In this document: piece by piece, positions 1 to 12,096 of the stretch
How positions within the stretch are numbered: the stretch's first letter is position 1
Layout: each line of letters begins with the position of its first letter
Source: Pseudomonas sp. stari2
GTDB taxonomy: Bacteria; Pseudomonadota; Gammaproteobacteria; Pseudomonadales; Pseudomonadaceae
Length of the DNA stretch: 64,000 bases
NCBI RefSeq assembly: GCF_040760005.1
Contig: NZ_CP099760.1
Coordinates: 831,001-895,000 of the forward strand
Direction of reading: 5' to 3'
Position numbers and translations under genes: made by a program
The notes under the pieces: model-generated
Database searches by the model: none
Told to the model about the DNA's origin: nothing
Seen by the model: the letters and a program-made list of their open reading frames with translations, nothing else

Positions 1-1085
1 ATTTTAAGCACGATGCTCATCGGCTCGACACCCGGAATGTCACAGGTGAGGTTGGTGCCGATGCCGAAGCTGACATTGATCCGCCCCCGCAGTGCCCGGA
101 AGATCTCCAGCGACTTGGGCAGCGTCAGGCTGTCGGAGAACACCAGGGTCTTGCTCATCGGGTCAATGCCGAGCTTATGGTAATGCGCGATGCACTTTTC
201 GCCCCACAATACCGGGTCCCCGGAGTCGTGGCGCAGGCCGTCGAAAAGCTTGGCGAAGAACAGATCGAAATCGCCGAGGAAGGCATCGGTGGTGATGCAG
301 TCGGTCAGCGCGATCCCCAGCAAGCCGCGATATTCGCGAACCCAGCAATCGAGGGCGGCAATCTGGCTGTCGATCAGTCGCGGGCCGAGTTGCTGGTGCG
401 CCATGATCCACTCGTGGGCCATGGTGCCCAGTGGTTTCATGTCCAGCTCACGGGACAGGTGCACGTTGCTGGTGCCAACGAAGCGTCCTGGGAAGTCGTG
501 CTTGAGCACATTCACCACTTCTTCCTGCACGCGGTAGGAAAACCTGCGACGTGTGCCGAAATCCGCGACCTGCAACTGCGACAGTTCTTCGGCCGAAGCA
601 TTGGCCGTCAGCCAGTCGAACTTGCGGTAAAGCTGTTCGCGGGCCTGTTCCAGCAGCGTTTCGCGGTAGCGATAGCGGTTGCGCACTTCACTGACGATCG
701 CCAACAACGGCACTTCAAACAGAATCACATGCAACCACGGCCCGCGCAGGCGGATGAACAGCTCGCCGTTCTCGATGCCGGTGTGCAGGTAGCGCAGGTT
801 GAAACGGAACAGACCGAGGAAACGCAGGAAATCCGGCTTGAGGAACGAGATGCGCTCGAGAAAGCTCAACTGATCGGCGCTCAGGCTCAGCTCGGCCAGA
901 CGCTCGACCTGGAAGCGGATCTCCGCCAGATACGGACGCAGATCCTCACTGTTACGGCAACGAAACTCCCATTCGACTTCGACGTTGGGGTAGTTGTGCA
1001 GCACCGCCTGCATCATCGTCAGTTTGTAGAAGTCGGTGTCGAGCAGGTTCTGCACGATGCGATCGGCAAACACACTCTCGCTCAT
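1..1085 (-). CDS. pncB: Nicotinate phosphoribosyltransferase, 3' end outside window
   Basis: Converts nicotinate, PRPP and ATP to nicotinate mononucleotide in the Preiss-Handler branch of NAD synthesis; cytoplasmic. The 361 visible codons begin [19 protein letters not shown] and contain the family's GTMAHEW motif with the conserved histidine (about residue 224, the phosphorylated histidine of the family) and the phosphate-binding stretch ending GIGTNLTCD. Family length is about 400 residues, so roughly the last 40 codons lie outside the window. The start is the ATG at 1083-1085. The gene lies 107 bp downstream of the LysR gene on the same strand, without an obvious functional link to it. Confidence 0.95.
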   Translation of the reverse strand, partial: MSESVFADRIVQNLLDTDFYKLTMMQAVLHNYPNVEVEWEFRCRNSEDLRPYLAEIRFQVERLAELSLSADQLSFLERISFLKPDFLRFLGLFRFNLRYLHTGIENGELFIRLRGPWLHVILFEVPLLAIVSEVRNRYRYRETLLEQAREQLYRKFDWLTANASAEELSQLQVADFGTRRRFSYRVQEEVVNVLKHDFPGRFVGTSNVHLSRELDMKPLGTMAHEWIMAHQQLGPRLIDSQIAALDCWVREYRGLLGIALTDCITTDAFLGDFDLFFAKLFDGLRHDSGDPVLWGEKCIAHYHKLGIDPMSKTLVFSDSLTLPKSLEIFRALRGRINVSFGIGTNLTCDIPGVEPMSIVLK

Positions 1086-1192
1086 AACGGGGTCTCCAGG
1101 CGGGCCGCGCGTTGGCGCGGTATCAATCAATGGCGCTAGTGGCGCATATCCGGGGTGTGGATTGCCAGCGATTTTTATCTCGGCAGCGGCCC

Positions 1193-2098
1193 TCAGACCG
1201 CGTCAGGACTGCCGATCTGCTCCAGCATCCACCTCACGAAATCCCGCACCTTGGGCACTTCCGCCGCGTGTTCCGGGTAGGCCAGGTAATACGCGTCAGT
1301 GCTGGGCATTGCATGCTGCCAGGGAATGACCAGTTTGCCGTCGGCCAATTCCTCTTCCACCAGGAACCTCGGCAACAGGGCAACACCGCAGCCGACCTGG
1401 GCGGCGCGAATGCACATATAAAAGGTTTCGAAACGCGGGCCGTGGTAGCTGTGTTCGGTCTGGTAGCCCTGGCTGTCGAACCAGTCGTGCCACGCTTGCG
1501 GGCGCGAAGCATTCTGCAGCAGCACCAGATCGGTGAGTTGCGTTGGATCAGTCAACGGCGTGTCCGGCAGGCTGCCCGGTGCGCACACGGGAACCAGCTC
1601 TTCGCCGAACAACTTCAGGCACTCGGTGCCGGGGCGTGAACCCTGGCCGAAATAGAACGCCAGGTCGCTGCGACCTTGCAGCAAGTCATCGGCTTCCTGT
1701 TCGTTGCACAGGTCCAGATGAATCGACGGATGACGCAGGCGCCAGCCCTTGAGGCGCGGCACCAGCCAGCGGGCGCCGAAGGTCGAGGGCGTGGAGACTC
1801 GCAGGACTTCGGTCTCGCCGCCGTAGGAGCGCAGGTAATGGGTCGACATCTCGACCTGGGTCAGGATTTTTCTGACTTCCACCAGATACAGATCGCCGGC
1901 CGGGGTCATCTGCAAACGGCGGCGGACCCGACGGAACAGCAAGTGCTGTAACAGTTCTTCAAGTTGCGCCACCTGCTTGCTGACGGCGCTCTGGGTCAGG
2001 TTCAGTTCCTCGGCGGCCCGGGTGAAACTCAGGTGCCGGGTCACGGCCTCGAAGCACTGCAGCGCGGTGATCGACGGCAAGTGGCGTTTGTTCAGCAT
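1193..2098 (-). CDS. LysR-family regulator divergent from amaB
   Basis: A 301-residue LysR-type transcriptional regulator. The N-terminal winged helix-turn-helix runs over about residues 7-66 ([20 protein letters not shown], then [15 protein letters not shown]), followed by a substrate-binding-like effector domain to the end. Longer upstream starts exist in frame, but the ATG at 2096-2098 ([13 protein letters not shown]) gives the normal family length and places the HTH correctly. It is transcribed away from amaB with a 161-bp shared spacer, the standard LysR arrangement, so it probably controls the pipecolate genes and itself. The effector is unknown from sequence. Confidence 0.9.
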   Translation of the reverse strand: MLNKRHLPSITALQCFEAVTRHLSFTRAAEELNLTQSAVSKQVAQLEELLQHLLFRRVRRRLQMTPAGDLYLVEVRKILTQVEMSTHYLRSYGGETEVLRVSTPSTFGARWLVPRLKGWRLRHPSIHLDLCNEQEADDLLQGRSDLAFYFGQGSRPGTECLKLFGEELVPVCAPGSLPDTPLTDPTQLTDLVLLQNASRPQAWHDWFDSQGYQTEHSYHGPRFETFYMCIRAAQVGCGVALLPRFLVEEELADGKLVIPWQHAMPSTDAYYLAYPEHAAEVPKVRDFVRWMLEQIGSPDAV

Positions 2099-2259
2099 GG
2101 GCAATCCTTTTCTTGTCTTTCTGCGCAGCATGAATAAACGGAATGATATCTCGCGTAAAGGTCGTTTGTTGCACGGCCTTCCTGAAGCTACAACTAAAGG
2201 CCTGCCCGGTCGTGAAAACGCGACCGCACACATTCAGTTTTTTGCTTGAGGAGTGACCC

Positions 2260-3750
2260 ATGGTTGCCGCATTGCTTGATCGTCTTGGTGTGAACCCGGC
2301 CCTGTATCAGAACGGCAAAGTGCCGGTGCATTCGCCCATCGACGGCAGCCGCATCGGCGCCGTGAACTGGGAAGGCCCGGCCGAAGTCGAGCAGCACATC
2401 AGTCGCGCAGATCATGCGTTCGAACAATGGCGCAAGGTGCCGGCCCCGCGTCGCGGCGAACTGGTGCGTCAGTTCGGTGAAGTGCTGCGTGAATACAAGG
2501 CCGACCTCGGCGAGCTGGTGTCGTGGGAAGCAGGCAAGATCACCCAGGAAGGCCTCGGTGAAGTGCAGGAGATGATCGACATCTGCGACTTCGCCGTTGG
2601 TCTGTCCCGCCAATTGTACGGCTTGACCATCGCTTCCGAGCGCCCTGGCCACCACATGCGTGAAACCTGGCACCCGTTGGGCGTGGTCGGCGTGATCAGT
2701 GCGTTCAACTTCCCGGTCGCGGTGTGGGCGTGGAACACCACGCTGGCGCTGGTCTGTGGCAACCCGGTGGTGTGGAAGCCGTCGGAGAAAACCCCACTGA
2801 CCGCCCTGGCCTGTCAGGCGTTGTTTGAACGGGTACTGAAGAACTTCGGCGATGCCCCGGCGCACCTGAGCCAGGTGATCATCGGTGGTCGCGATGCCGG
2901 CGAAGCACTGGTGGATGACCCGCGTGTGGCGCTGATCAGCGCCACCGGCAGCACCCGCATGGGCCGCGAAGTGGCGCCGAAAGTCGCCGCGCGCTTCGCC
3001 CGCAGCATCCTTGAACTGGGCGGCAACAACGCAATGATCCTCGGCCCGAGCGCCGATCTGGACATGGCTGTGCGCGCCATCCTGTTCAGCGCCGTCGGCA
3101 CCGCCGGTCAGCGTTGCACCACGTTGCGTCGCCTGATCGCCCATGAATCGGTGAAAGAAGAAATCGTCACCCGCCTGAAAGCCGCGTACTCCAAAGTCCG
3201 TATCGGCCATCCGCTGGAAGGCAACCTGATCGGCCCGCTGATCGACAAGCACAGCTTCGAAAACATGCAGGACGCGCTGGAACAAGCGCTGAGCGAGGGC
3301 GGCCGGGTGTTCGGTGGCAAGCGCCAGCTGGAAGACCAATTCCCCAACGCCTACTACGTGTCGCCGGCCATCGTTGAAATGCCGGAGCAGAGCGACGTGG
3401 TGTGCAGCGAAACCTTCGCACCGATCCTGTACGTGGTCGGCTACAGCGATTTCGATGAGGCGCTGCGCCTGAACAACGCCGTGCCGCAAGGCCTGTCGTC
3501 GTGCATCTTCACTACCGATGTGCGCGAGGCCGAGAAATTCATGTCGGCGGTCGGCAGTGACTGCGGCATCGCCAACGTCAACATCGGCCCGAGCGGCGCG
3601 GAAATCGGCGGTGCGTTCGGTGGCGAGAAGGAAACGGGTGGCGGTCGTGAGTCCGGTTCGGATGCGTGGCGCGCCTACATGCGCCGGCAGACCAACACCG
3701 TGAACTACTCGCTGGAGTTGCCGCTGGCGCAGGGCATCACGTTCGACTGA
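2260..3750 (+). CDS. amaB: Piperideine-6-carboxylate / 2-aminoadipate semialdehyde dehydrogenase
   Basis: NAD(P)-dependent aldehyde dehydrogenase, 496 residues, of the ALDH7 (antiquitin-like) type that oxidises 2-aminoadipate semialdehyde (from piperideine-6-carboxylate) to 2-aminoadipate in the D-lysine/pipecolate route. Visible signatures: cofactor segment NPVVWKPSEKTPL, catalytic Glu252 in LELGGNNA, and nucleophile Cys286 in GTAGQRCTTLRR. A ribosome-binding GAGGAG lies just before the ATG. It is followed by amaA after a terminator-like hairpin (3770-3799). The gene name rests on the pairing with a pipecolate-oxidase-like FAD protein and a LysR gene, as known in P. putida. Confidence 0.9.
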   Translation: MVAALLDRLGVNPALYQNGKVPVHSPIDGSRIGAVNWEGPAEVEQHISRADHAFEQWRKVPAPRRGELVRQFGEVLREYKADLGELVSWEAGKITQEGLGEVQEMIDICDFAVGLSRQLYGLTIASERPGHHMRETWHPLGVVGVISAFNFPVAVWAWNTTLALVCGNPVVWKPSEKTPLTALACQALFERVLKNFGDAPAHLSQVIIGGRDAGEALVDDPRVALISATGSTRMGREVAPKVAARFARSILELGGNNAMILGPSADLDMAVRAILFSAVGTAGQRCTTLRRLIAHESVKEEIVTRLKAAYSKVRIGHPLEGNLIGPLIDKHSFENMQDALEQALSEGGRVFGGKRQLEDQFPNAYYVSPAIVEMPEQSDVVCSETFAPILYVVGYSDFDEALRLNNAVPQGLSSCIFTTDVREAEKFMSAVGSDCGIANVNIGPSGAEIGGAFGGEKETGGGRESGSDAWRAYMRRQTNTVNYSLELPLAQGITFD

Positions 3751-3769
3751 CAGTTTTCTCAAAGCTATC

Positions 3770-3799
3770 GATCATTCCCACGCACTCGTGGGAATGATC
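3770..3799. repeat. GATCATTCCCACG hairpin (REP-like, possible terminator)
   Basis: A perfect 13-bp inverted repeat (GATCATTCCCACG / CGTGGGAATGATC) with a 4-nt loop, followed by TTTT. It lies between amaB and amaA. Related hairpins occur at 14357, 27734 and 40435, so this is an interspersed repeat that may also attenuate transcription into amaA. Confidence 0.8.
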
Positions 3800-3838
3800 T
3801 TTTAAGTGTGTTTGGCAGGTTTCTGTTGGAGTCTGGCA

Positions 3839-5122
3839 ATGCCGTTACGCGAAGAATGTCTGTGGGAAAAACTCACGCCGCAACGACCGGATAACACGGC
3901 GCTCAGGGGCGAGGTCAAGGTTGATGTCTGCGTGATCGGCGCCGGGTTTACCGGGCTGTCGGCGGCGCTGCATCTGTTGGAAAAGGGCAAAAGCGTCTGC
4001 GTGCTCGAAGCCCATCGCGCCGGGCATGGCGGCTCCGGGCGCAACGTCGGACTGGTCAATGCCGGGATGTGGATCCCGCCGGACGAGATTGAGGCCGGCT
4101 TCGGCGAGACGGTCGGCAGTCAGCTCAACCGCATGCTGGGTGCGGCGCCGGCGCTGGTGTTCAGCCTTGTGGATAAATACAACATCGATTGCCAGTTGCG
4201 CCGCGAAGGCACCCTGCACATGGCGCACAACGCCAAGGGTGAGGCGGACCTGCGCAGTCGCGAAGAACAGTGGAAGCGCCGGGGGGCGCCGGTCGAACTG
4301 CTGACCGGCAAGGCCTGTGAGCAGGCGACCGGTACGCAAAAGATCGCCGCTGCGCTGCTCGACCGGCGCGCCGGTACACTCAATCCGATGGCTTATGTCA
4401 CGGGGCTGGCCAACGCGGTCATCAGTCTTGGCGGACAGATGTTCGATCACTCCCCGGTCTCGCGCCTTGAACGCCAGGGCCAGCAATGGTCGGTGCAGAC
4501 CGAGCAGGGTTCGGTGCTTGCCGAGCAGGTGGTGATCGCCTCCAACGCCTACACCGAGGGCGACTGGACCGAACTCAAACGCAATTTCTTCCCTGGTTAC
4601 TACTATCAGGTCGCTTCGGTACCGCTTACCGAAGATGCTGCACAGGAAATTCTGCCGGGCGGACAGGGCTCGTGGGATACCCGCCAGGTGCTGAGCAGTA
4701 TCCGCCGCGACAAGGACGGGCGTCTTTTGCTGGGCAGCCTCGGTAACGGCAATCAGAAACCCACCTGGTTTCTCAAGGCCTGGGCCGACCGGGTGCAGCA
4801 GCATTACTTCCCCAAACTCAAACCCGTGGAGTGGGAATGCACCTGGACCGGGCGCATCGCTTTTACTCCCGATCACTTGATGCGCCTGTTCGAACCTGCG
4901 CCCGGACTGGTGGCCGTCACCGGTTACAACGGTCGTGGCGTGACCACCGGCACCGTGGTCGGAAAGGCCTTCGCCGATTACCTGTGTAACGGAAATCCTC
5001 AAGCATTGCCGATTCCCTTTGCACCGATGCAGCCCCTGGCAGGCGTGGGCTTGCGCAGTTGCCTGTACGAGGCCGGGTTCTCGCTGTATCACGCGGGCCA
5101 GTGCCTGCGCATTGTCATTTGA
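3839..5122 (+). CDS. amaA: L-pipecolate oxidase (FAD-dependent)
   Basis: A 427-residue FAD-dependent amino-acid oxidase of the DAO superfamily, predicted to oxidise L-pipecolate to piperideine-6-carboxylate, the substrate of the neighbouring AmaB. The Rossmann dinucleotide motif CVIGAGFTGLSAA (GAGFTG at residues 34-39) is followed by the glycine-rich GHGGSGRNVG. Near the C terminus GYNGRGVTTGT is the second FAD-contacting segment. The ATG at 3839 follows a GGAG; the in-frame ATG 33 bp upstream would add residues not seen in the family. Expression probably depends on amaB read-through. Confidence 0.88.
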   Translation: MPLREECLWEKLTPQRPDNTALRGEVKVDVCVIGAGFTGLSAALHLLEKGKSVCVLEAHRAGHGGSGRNVGLVNAGMWIPPDEIEAGFGETVGSQLNRMLGAAPALVFSLVDKYNIDCQLRREGTLHMAHNAKGEADLRSREEQWKRRGAPVELLTGKACEQATGTQKIAAALLDRRAGTLNPMAYVTGLANAVISLGGQMFDHSPVSRLERQGQQWSVQTEQGSVLAEQVVIASNAYTEGDWTELKRNFFPGYYYQVASVPLTEDAAQEILPGGQGSWDTRQVLSSIRRDKDGRLLLGSLGNGNQKPTWFLKAWADRVQQHYFPKLKPVEWECTWTGRIAFTPDHLMRLFEPAPGLVAVTGYNGRGVTTGTVVGKAFADYLCNGNPQALPIPFAPMQPLAGVGLRSCLYEAGFSLYHAGQCLRIVI

Positions 5123-5486
5123 GTGTTGAAATATGTTGCGTGAAGCGGCGCTTTTTGGCGTAGCGACTAGCCTGTAATGGTGCGGGTTGTAGCAGTCCCG
5201 CACCAGCAGTGTGCAGTTCGGTGACGCGGGCTGTTACAGGCTGGTTGCACGTCATTCGGCGCCGCGGTTGCAATGATGGCGCGTGCGGGTTGCGCCTGAA
5301 AAAACAAATGGTTTCACCTTCCGCGGTTTAGACGGTTGCACGCCCAATGAAAATGGGAACGAAACAGTCGAAATAACAAGAAAGCAGCGACTTTTTGAAG
5401 AATAAAAAACCGATGGCACGGCCCTTGCTCTGAGCAATCCAGTGAAGTCGCAGTGCCAACTAAAAAAAACCTTGGAGCACCACCTC
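5123..5486. other. amaA-braC spacer with nested inverted repeats
   Basis: A 364-bp gene-free stretch. It holds an inner inverted repeat TGGTGCGGG/CCCGCACCA (5178-5186, 5197-5205) enclosed by an outer one AGCCTGTAA/TTACAGGCT (5169-5177, 5234-5242). Four copies of GGTTGC (5243, 5266, 5288, 5334) follow, then a sigma-54 promoter. The segment 5199-5215 has NtrC-like ends (GCACCA-N5-GTGCA), but it overlaps the inner hairpin. Confidence 0.6.
5414..5429 (+). promoter_or_regulatory. Sigma-54 promoter of braC
   Basis: TGGCACG-GCCC-TTGCT matches the -24/-12 consensus (TGGCACG-N4-TTGCW) at every defined position with correct spacing. It predicts a start near 5440 and a leader of about 47 nt before the braC ATG. 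An enhancer-binding activator is therefore expected; which one is not shown. Confidence 0.85.
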
Positions 5487-6620
5487 ATGTCCCAGACGTT
5501 TTACAAGAAAGGCTTTCTGGCCCTCGCAGTGGCTACTGCGCTGGGTGTTTCTGCGTTTGCACAAGCTGATGTGAAAATCGGTGTAGCGGGCCCTATGACT
5601 GGCGCCAACGCGGCATTTGGCGAGCAGTACATGAAGGGGGCACAGGCGGCGGCCGATGCGGTCAACGCGGCGGGCGGCGTCAACGGGGAGAAAATCGTCC
5701 TGGTCAAAGGCGATGACGCCTGCGAACCGAAACAGGCAGTCACGGTCGCCAAGGATCTCACCAACCAGAAAGTCGCCGGTGTGGTTGGCCACTTCTGCTC
5801 GTCCTCCACCATTCCTGCGTCGGAGATCTACGACGAAGCCGGCATCATCGCGATCACGCCGGGTTCCACCAACCCGCAGGTGACCGAGCGCGGCCTGAGC
5901 GCCATGTTCCGTATGTGCGGGCGTGACGACCAGCAAGGCATCGTCGCCGGCGACTACATTGTCGACGTGCTCAAGGGCAAGAAAGTGGCCGTGCTGCACG
6001 ACAAGGACACCTACGGTCAGGGCCTGGCCGATGCGACCAAGGCTCAGCTGGAAAAACGCGGCGTGAAGCCGGTGTTGTACGAAGGCCTGACCCGTGGCGA
6101 GAAAGACTTCAGCGCCGTGGTCACCAAGATCCGCGCGGCCGGTGCCGACGTGGTCTATTTCGGCGGCCTGCACCCGGAAGCCGGTCCACTGGTCAAGCAA
6201 CTGCGTACCGAAGGCCTGAAAGACGTGAAGTTCATGTCTGACGACGGCATCGTGACCGACGAACTGGTGACCACCGCCGGTGGCCCGCAATACGTCGACG
6301 GCGTGCTGATGACCTTCGGCGCCGACCCGCGCCTGCTGCCGGAAAGCAAGACTGTCGTGGATGCCTTCCGCAAGGCCGGCACCGAGCCTGAAGGCTACAC
6401 CCTGTACGCCTACGCCTCGATCCAGGCCCTGGCCGCCGGCTTCAATGGCGCCAAGTCCAACAAGGGCGAAGACGCTGCCAAATGGCTGAAAGCCAACCCT
6501 GTGAAAACCGTGATGGGCGAGAAGACCTGGGACGCCAAGGGCGACCTGAAAGTCTCCGACTACGTGGTCTACCAGTGGGACGCGACCGGCAAATATCACC
6601 AGCTGGAAAAACAGAAGTAA
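5487..6620 (+). CDS. braC: Branched-chain amino-acid ABC transporter, substrate-binding protein
   Basis: Periplasmic binding protein of 377 residues for leucine, isoleucine, valine (and probably alanine). An N-terminal signal peptide (KKGFLALAVATALGVSAFAQA, cleaved about residue 26) precedes the Leu/Ile/Val-binding fold beginning DVKIGVAGPMTG. The FCSSSTIPASEIYDEAGI segment is typical of the family. The start is the ATG at 5487 with GGAG upstream at 5473. It heads braC-livHMGF; a short hairpin after the gene (CCACAG/CTGTGG, 6644-6660) could let the binding protein be made in excess over the membrane parts. Confidence 0.93.
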   Translation: MSQTFYKKGFLALAVATALGVSAFAQADVKIGVAGPMTGANAAFGEQYMKGAQAAADAVNAAGGVNGEKIVLVKGDDACEPKQAVTVAKDLTNQKVAGVVGHFCSSSTIPASEIYDEAGIIAITPGSTNPQVTERGLSAMFRMCGRDDQQGIVAGDYIVDVLKGKKVAVLHDKDTYGQGLADATKAQLEKRGVKPVLYEGLTRGEKDFSAVVTKIRAAGADVVYFGGLHPEAGPLVKQLRTEGLKDVKFMSDDGIVTDELVTTAGGPQYVDGVLMTFGADPRLLPESKTVVDAFRKAGTEPEGYTLYAYASIQALAAGFNGAKSNKGEDAAKWLKANPVKTVMGEKTWDAKGDLKVSDYVVYQWDATGKYHQLEKQK

Positions 6621-6765
6621 GGACTGACGCGATCGGCTGACCTCCACAGAACTTCTGTGGGGGCAGCCCGGTCGTGGCTGACATTGCTCCGACGTAAATC
6701 TGTATTTTTCCTAGAAGAACCGCGCGCCTCCGGGTGTGCAGGTTCTCACTGCGTGAGATTGCGTT

Positions 6766-7680
<915 letters not shown>

Positions 7681-7683
7681 GCG

Positions 7684-8985
7684 ATGTCTTCAACCACTAC
7701 AAAATCCATTGATGTCAAAAAAAGCCTGGTTGAGGCGATTCTCGCCGGTTTGATCGCCCTGATCGTGTTCGGGCCGATTGTCGGCGTGGTACTCGACGGC
7801 TACAGCTTCAACCTCGAAGCGACCCGCGTGGCGTGGATCATTGCCATCGTCATGGCTGGCCGGTTTGCCTTGAGCCTGTTCCTGCAGACGCCCAAAGGCC
7901 TGAAAATCCTCGAAGGATTCGAAAGCACTGGTTCCGGCGTGCATGTGCTGCCCGCCGATCACAAATCCAGGCTGCGCTGGATCATCCCGCTGCTGATCGT
8001 GCTGGCCGTGATCGTGCCATTCGTTTCCAACTCCTACCTGCTGGGCGTGGTCATCCTCGGGTTGATCTACGTGCTGCTGGGGTTGGGGCTGAACATCGTG
8101 GTCGGCCTGGCCGGCCTGCTCGACCTCGGGTACGTGGCGTTCTACGCCATCGGCGCCTACGGTCTGGCGCTCGGTTATCAGTACCTCGGGCTGGGCTTCT
8201 GGACGGTGCTGCCGCTGGCGGCGATCACCGCTGGCCTTGCCGGTTGCATCCTCGGTTTCCCGGTATTGCGCCTGCACGGTGACTACCTGGCGATCGTGAC
8301 GCTGGGCTTCGGTGAAATCATCCGTCTGATCCTCAACAACTGGCTGTCGCTGACCGGCGGTCCAAACGGCATGCCGGCACCACTGCCGACGTTCTTCGGT
8401 CTGGAGTTCGGCAAGCGGGCGAAGGATGGCGGGGTGCCGTTTCACGAGTTCTTCGGCATCGCCTACAACCCGGACGTGAAGTATTACTTCATCTATACGG
8501 TGTTGTTCCTGGTGGTTCTGGCCGTGCTGTACATCAAGCATCGTCTGGTGAAGATGCCGGTCGGTCGCGCCTGGGAAGCCCTGCGTGAAGACGAAATCGC
8601 CTGCCGCTCGATGGGCCTCAACCACGTGCTGGTCAAGCTCTCGGCGTTCACCATCGGCGCATCTACCGCCGGTTTGGCGGGTGTGTTCTTCGCCACTTAC
8701 CAAGGCTTCGTCAACCCGACCTCGTTCACCTTCTTCGAATCGGCGCTGATCCTCGCCATCGTCGTGCTTGGCGGCATGGGCTCGACCATCGGCGTGGTGA
8801 TCGCTGCGTTCGTGCTGACCGTCGCCCCGGAACTGCTGCGCGGCTTCGCCGAATACCGTGTGCTGCTGTTCGGGATCCTGATGGTGTTGATGATGATCTG
8901 GCGACCTCGCGGGCTGATCCGTATCAGCCGTACCGGGGTCACTCCACGCAAAGGTGCCATTCACTATGAGAGGACTGCGCCATGA
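7684..8985 (+). CDS. livM: Branched-chain amino-acid ABC permease LivM/BraE
   Basis: Second permease subunit, 433 residues. The N-terminal ~110 residues carry two or three additional membrane segments, as in long proteobacterial LivM proteins. The core begins near GLNIVVGLAGLLDLGYVAFYAIG, and the coupling loop REDEIACRSMGLNHVLVKL is intact. Its last codons overlap the livG start by 4 bp (ATGA), indicating translational coupling. Confidence 0.93.
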   Translation: MSSTTTKSIDVKKSLVEAILAGLIALIVFGPIVGVVLDGYSFNLEATRVAWIIAIVMAGRFALSLFLQTPKGLKILEGFESTGSGVHVLPADHKSRLRWIIPLLIVLAVIVPFVSNSYLLGVVILGLIYVLLGLGLNIVVGLAGLLDLGYVAFYAIGAYGLALGYQYLGLGFWTVLPLAAITAGLAGCILGFPVLRLHGDYLAIVTLGFGEIIRLILNNWLSLTGGPNGMPAPLPTFFGLEFGKRAKDGGVPFHEFFGIAYNPDVKYYFIYTVLFLVVLAVLYIKHRLVKMPVGRAWEALREDEIACRSMGLNHVLVKLSAFTIGASTAGLAGVFFATYQGFVNPTSFTFFESALILAIVVLGGMGSTIGVVIAAFVLTVAPELLRGFAEYRVLLFGILMVLMMIWRPRGLIRISRTGVTPRKGAIHYERTAP

Positions 8986-9854
8986 GTGAAGTCGTACTCT
9001 CTGTTGAAAAACTGATGATGCACTTCGGTGGCATCAAGGCCTTGAGCGACGTCAGCCTGAAGGTCAAACGCAACTCGATCTTCGCCCTGATCGGCCCCAA
9101 CGGCGCCGGCAAGACTACGGTGTTCAACTGTCTGACCGGGTTCTACAAGGCCTCCGGCGGCAAGATCGAACTCAACGTGCGCGGTCAGCAGACCAACGTC
9201 ATCAAGCTGCTGGGCGAATCGTTCAAACCGACCGATTTCGTCTCGCCGAAGAACTTCGCCAGTCGCCTGTACTACAAGATGTTCGGCGGCACCCACCTGG
9301 TGAACCGCGCGGGCCTTGCTCGGACGTTCCAGAACATTCGCCTGTTCAAGGAAATGTCGGTGCTGGAAAACCTGCTGGTGGCCCAGCACATGTGGGTCAA
9401 CCGCAACATGCTGGCTGGCATCCTCAACACCAAGGGTTACCGCAAGGCCGAAAGCGATGCGCTGGACTGCGCGTTCTACTGGCTGGAAGTGGTGGATCTG
9501 GTGGACTGCGCCAATCGTCTGGCCGGTGAACTGTCCTACGGCCAGCAGCGCCGTCTGGAGATCGCCCGGGCCATGTGCACACGGCCGCAGATCATCTGCC
9601 TCGACGAACCGGCCGCCGGCCTCAACCCTCAGGAAACCGAAGCGCTGAGCGCGATGATCCGGCTGCTGCGCGACGAGCACGATCTGACCGTGGTGCTGAT
9701 CGAACACGACATGGGCATGGTAATGAGCATTTCCGATCACATCGTGGTGCTGGACCACGGCATCGTCATCGCCGAGGGCGGTCCGGACGATATCCGCCAC
9801 GATCCGAAGGTGATTGCGGCTTACCTGGGCGCCGACGAAGAGGAAGTCGTATGA
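8982..9854 (+). CDS. livG: Branched-chain amino-acid ABC transporter ATPase LivG/BraF
   Basis: Cytoplasmic ATPase, 290 residues. Walker A is GPNGAGKTT (about 38-46), the signature is LSYGQQRRLEIARAM, Walker B is IICLDEPAAGL, and the switch histidine is in LIEHDM. An insertion of some 40 residues after Walker A (NVRGQQTNVIKLLGESFKP and following) is normal for LivG compared with LivF. The start overlaps livM and the end overlaps livF (ATGA at 9851), so the operon is tightly coupled. Confidence 0.94.
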   Translation: MSEVVLSVEKLMMHFGGIKALSDVSLKVKRNSIFALIGPNGAGKTTVFNCLTGFYKASGGKIELNVRGQQTNVIKLLGESFKPTDFVSPKNFASRLYYKMFGGTHLVNRAGLARTFQNIRLFKEMSVLENLLVAQHMWVNRNMLAGILNTKGYRKAESDALDCAFYWLEVVDLVDCANRLAGELSYGQQRRLEIARAMCTRPQIICLDEPAAGLNPQETEALSAMIRLLRDEHDLTVVLIEHDMGMVMSISDHIVVLDHGIVIAEGGPDDIRHDPKVIAAYLGADEEEVV

Positions 9855-10567
9855 CGCAACCCATCCTCGAACTCAAGGATCTGGACGTTTTCTACGGCCC
9901 GATCCAGGCCCTCAAAGGCGTCTCGCTGCAGATCAACGAAGGGGAAACCGTCAGCCTGATCGGCTCCAACGGTGCCGGCAAGTCGACGCTGCTGATGTCG
10001 ATCTTCGGCCAGCCACGGGCGGCGGGCGGGCAGATCCTGTATCAGGGCGTGGACATTACCCACAAGTCATCGCACTACATCGCCTCCAACGGCATCGCGC
10101 AGTCGCCGGAAGGGCGGCGGGTGTTCCCCGACATGACCGTCGAGGAAAACCTGCTGATGGGCACCATTCCGATCGGCGACAAGTACGCCAAGGAAGACAT
10201 GCAGCGCATGTTCGAGCTGTTCCCGCGGCTCGAAGAGCGCCGTAACCAGCGCGCTATGACCATGTCCGGTGGTGAACAGCAGATGCTGGCCATCGCCCGG
10301 GCCCTGATGAGCCGACCCAAGCTCTTGCTGCTGGATGAGCCGAGCCTGGGCCTGGCGCCGATCGTGGTGAAACAGATCTTCGCCACCCTGCGGGAACTGG
10401 CGAAGACCGGCATGACCATTTTCCTCGTCGAGCAGAACGCCAACCACGCGTTGAAACTGTCCGACCGGGCGTACGTGATGGTCAACGGCGAGATCCGCCT
10501 GACGGGCACCGGCAAGGAATTGCTGGTGAACGAGGAGGTGCGTAACGCCTATCTCGGCGGGCACTGA
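9851..10567 (+). CDS. livF: Branched-chain amino-acid ABC transporter ATPase LivF/BraG
   Basis: Second ATPase, 238 residues, partner of LivG. Walker A is GSNGAGKST, the signature is MSGGEQQMLAIARAL, Walker B is LLLLDEPSLGL, and the H-loop area is LVEQNANHAL. The ATG at 9851 overlaps the livG stop codon; the open frame continues far upstream without coding sense. It is the last gene of the operon, closed by the terminator at 10595-10625. Confidence 0.94.
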   Translation: MTQPILELKDLDVFYGPIQALKGVSLQINEGETVSLIGSNGAGKSTLLMSIFGQPRAAGGQILYQGVDITHKSSHYIASNGIAQSPEGRRVFPDMTVEENLLMGTIPIGDKYAKEDMQRMFELFPRLEERRNQRAMTMSGGEQQMLAIARALMSRPKLLLLDEPSLGLAPIVVKQIFATLRELAKTGMTIFLVEQNANHALKLSDRAYVMVNGEIRLTGTGKELLVNEEVRNAYLGGH

Positions 10568-12090
<1,523 letters not shown>

Positions 12091-12096
12091 TAGGGT

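Noticed and set aside
177..1139. Long plus-strand frame opposite pncB
   Set aside because: Antisense shadow of a well-supported gene; composition (Gln/His/Val-rich) is that of a reversed high-GC coding strand.
2194..3762. 522-codon minus-strand frame opposite amaB
   Set aside because: Antisense shadow; the sense frame has complete aldehyde dehydrogenase motifs.
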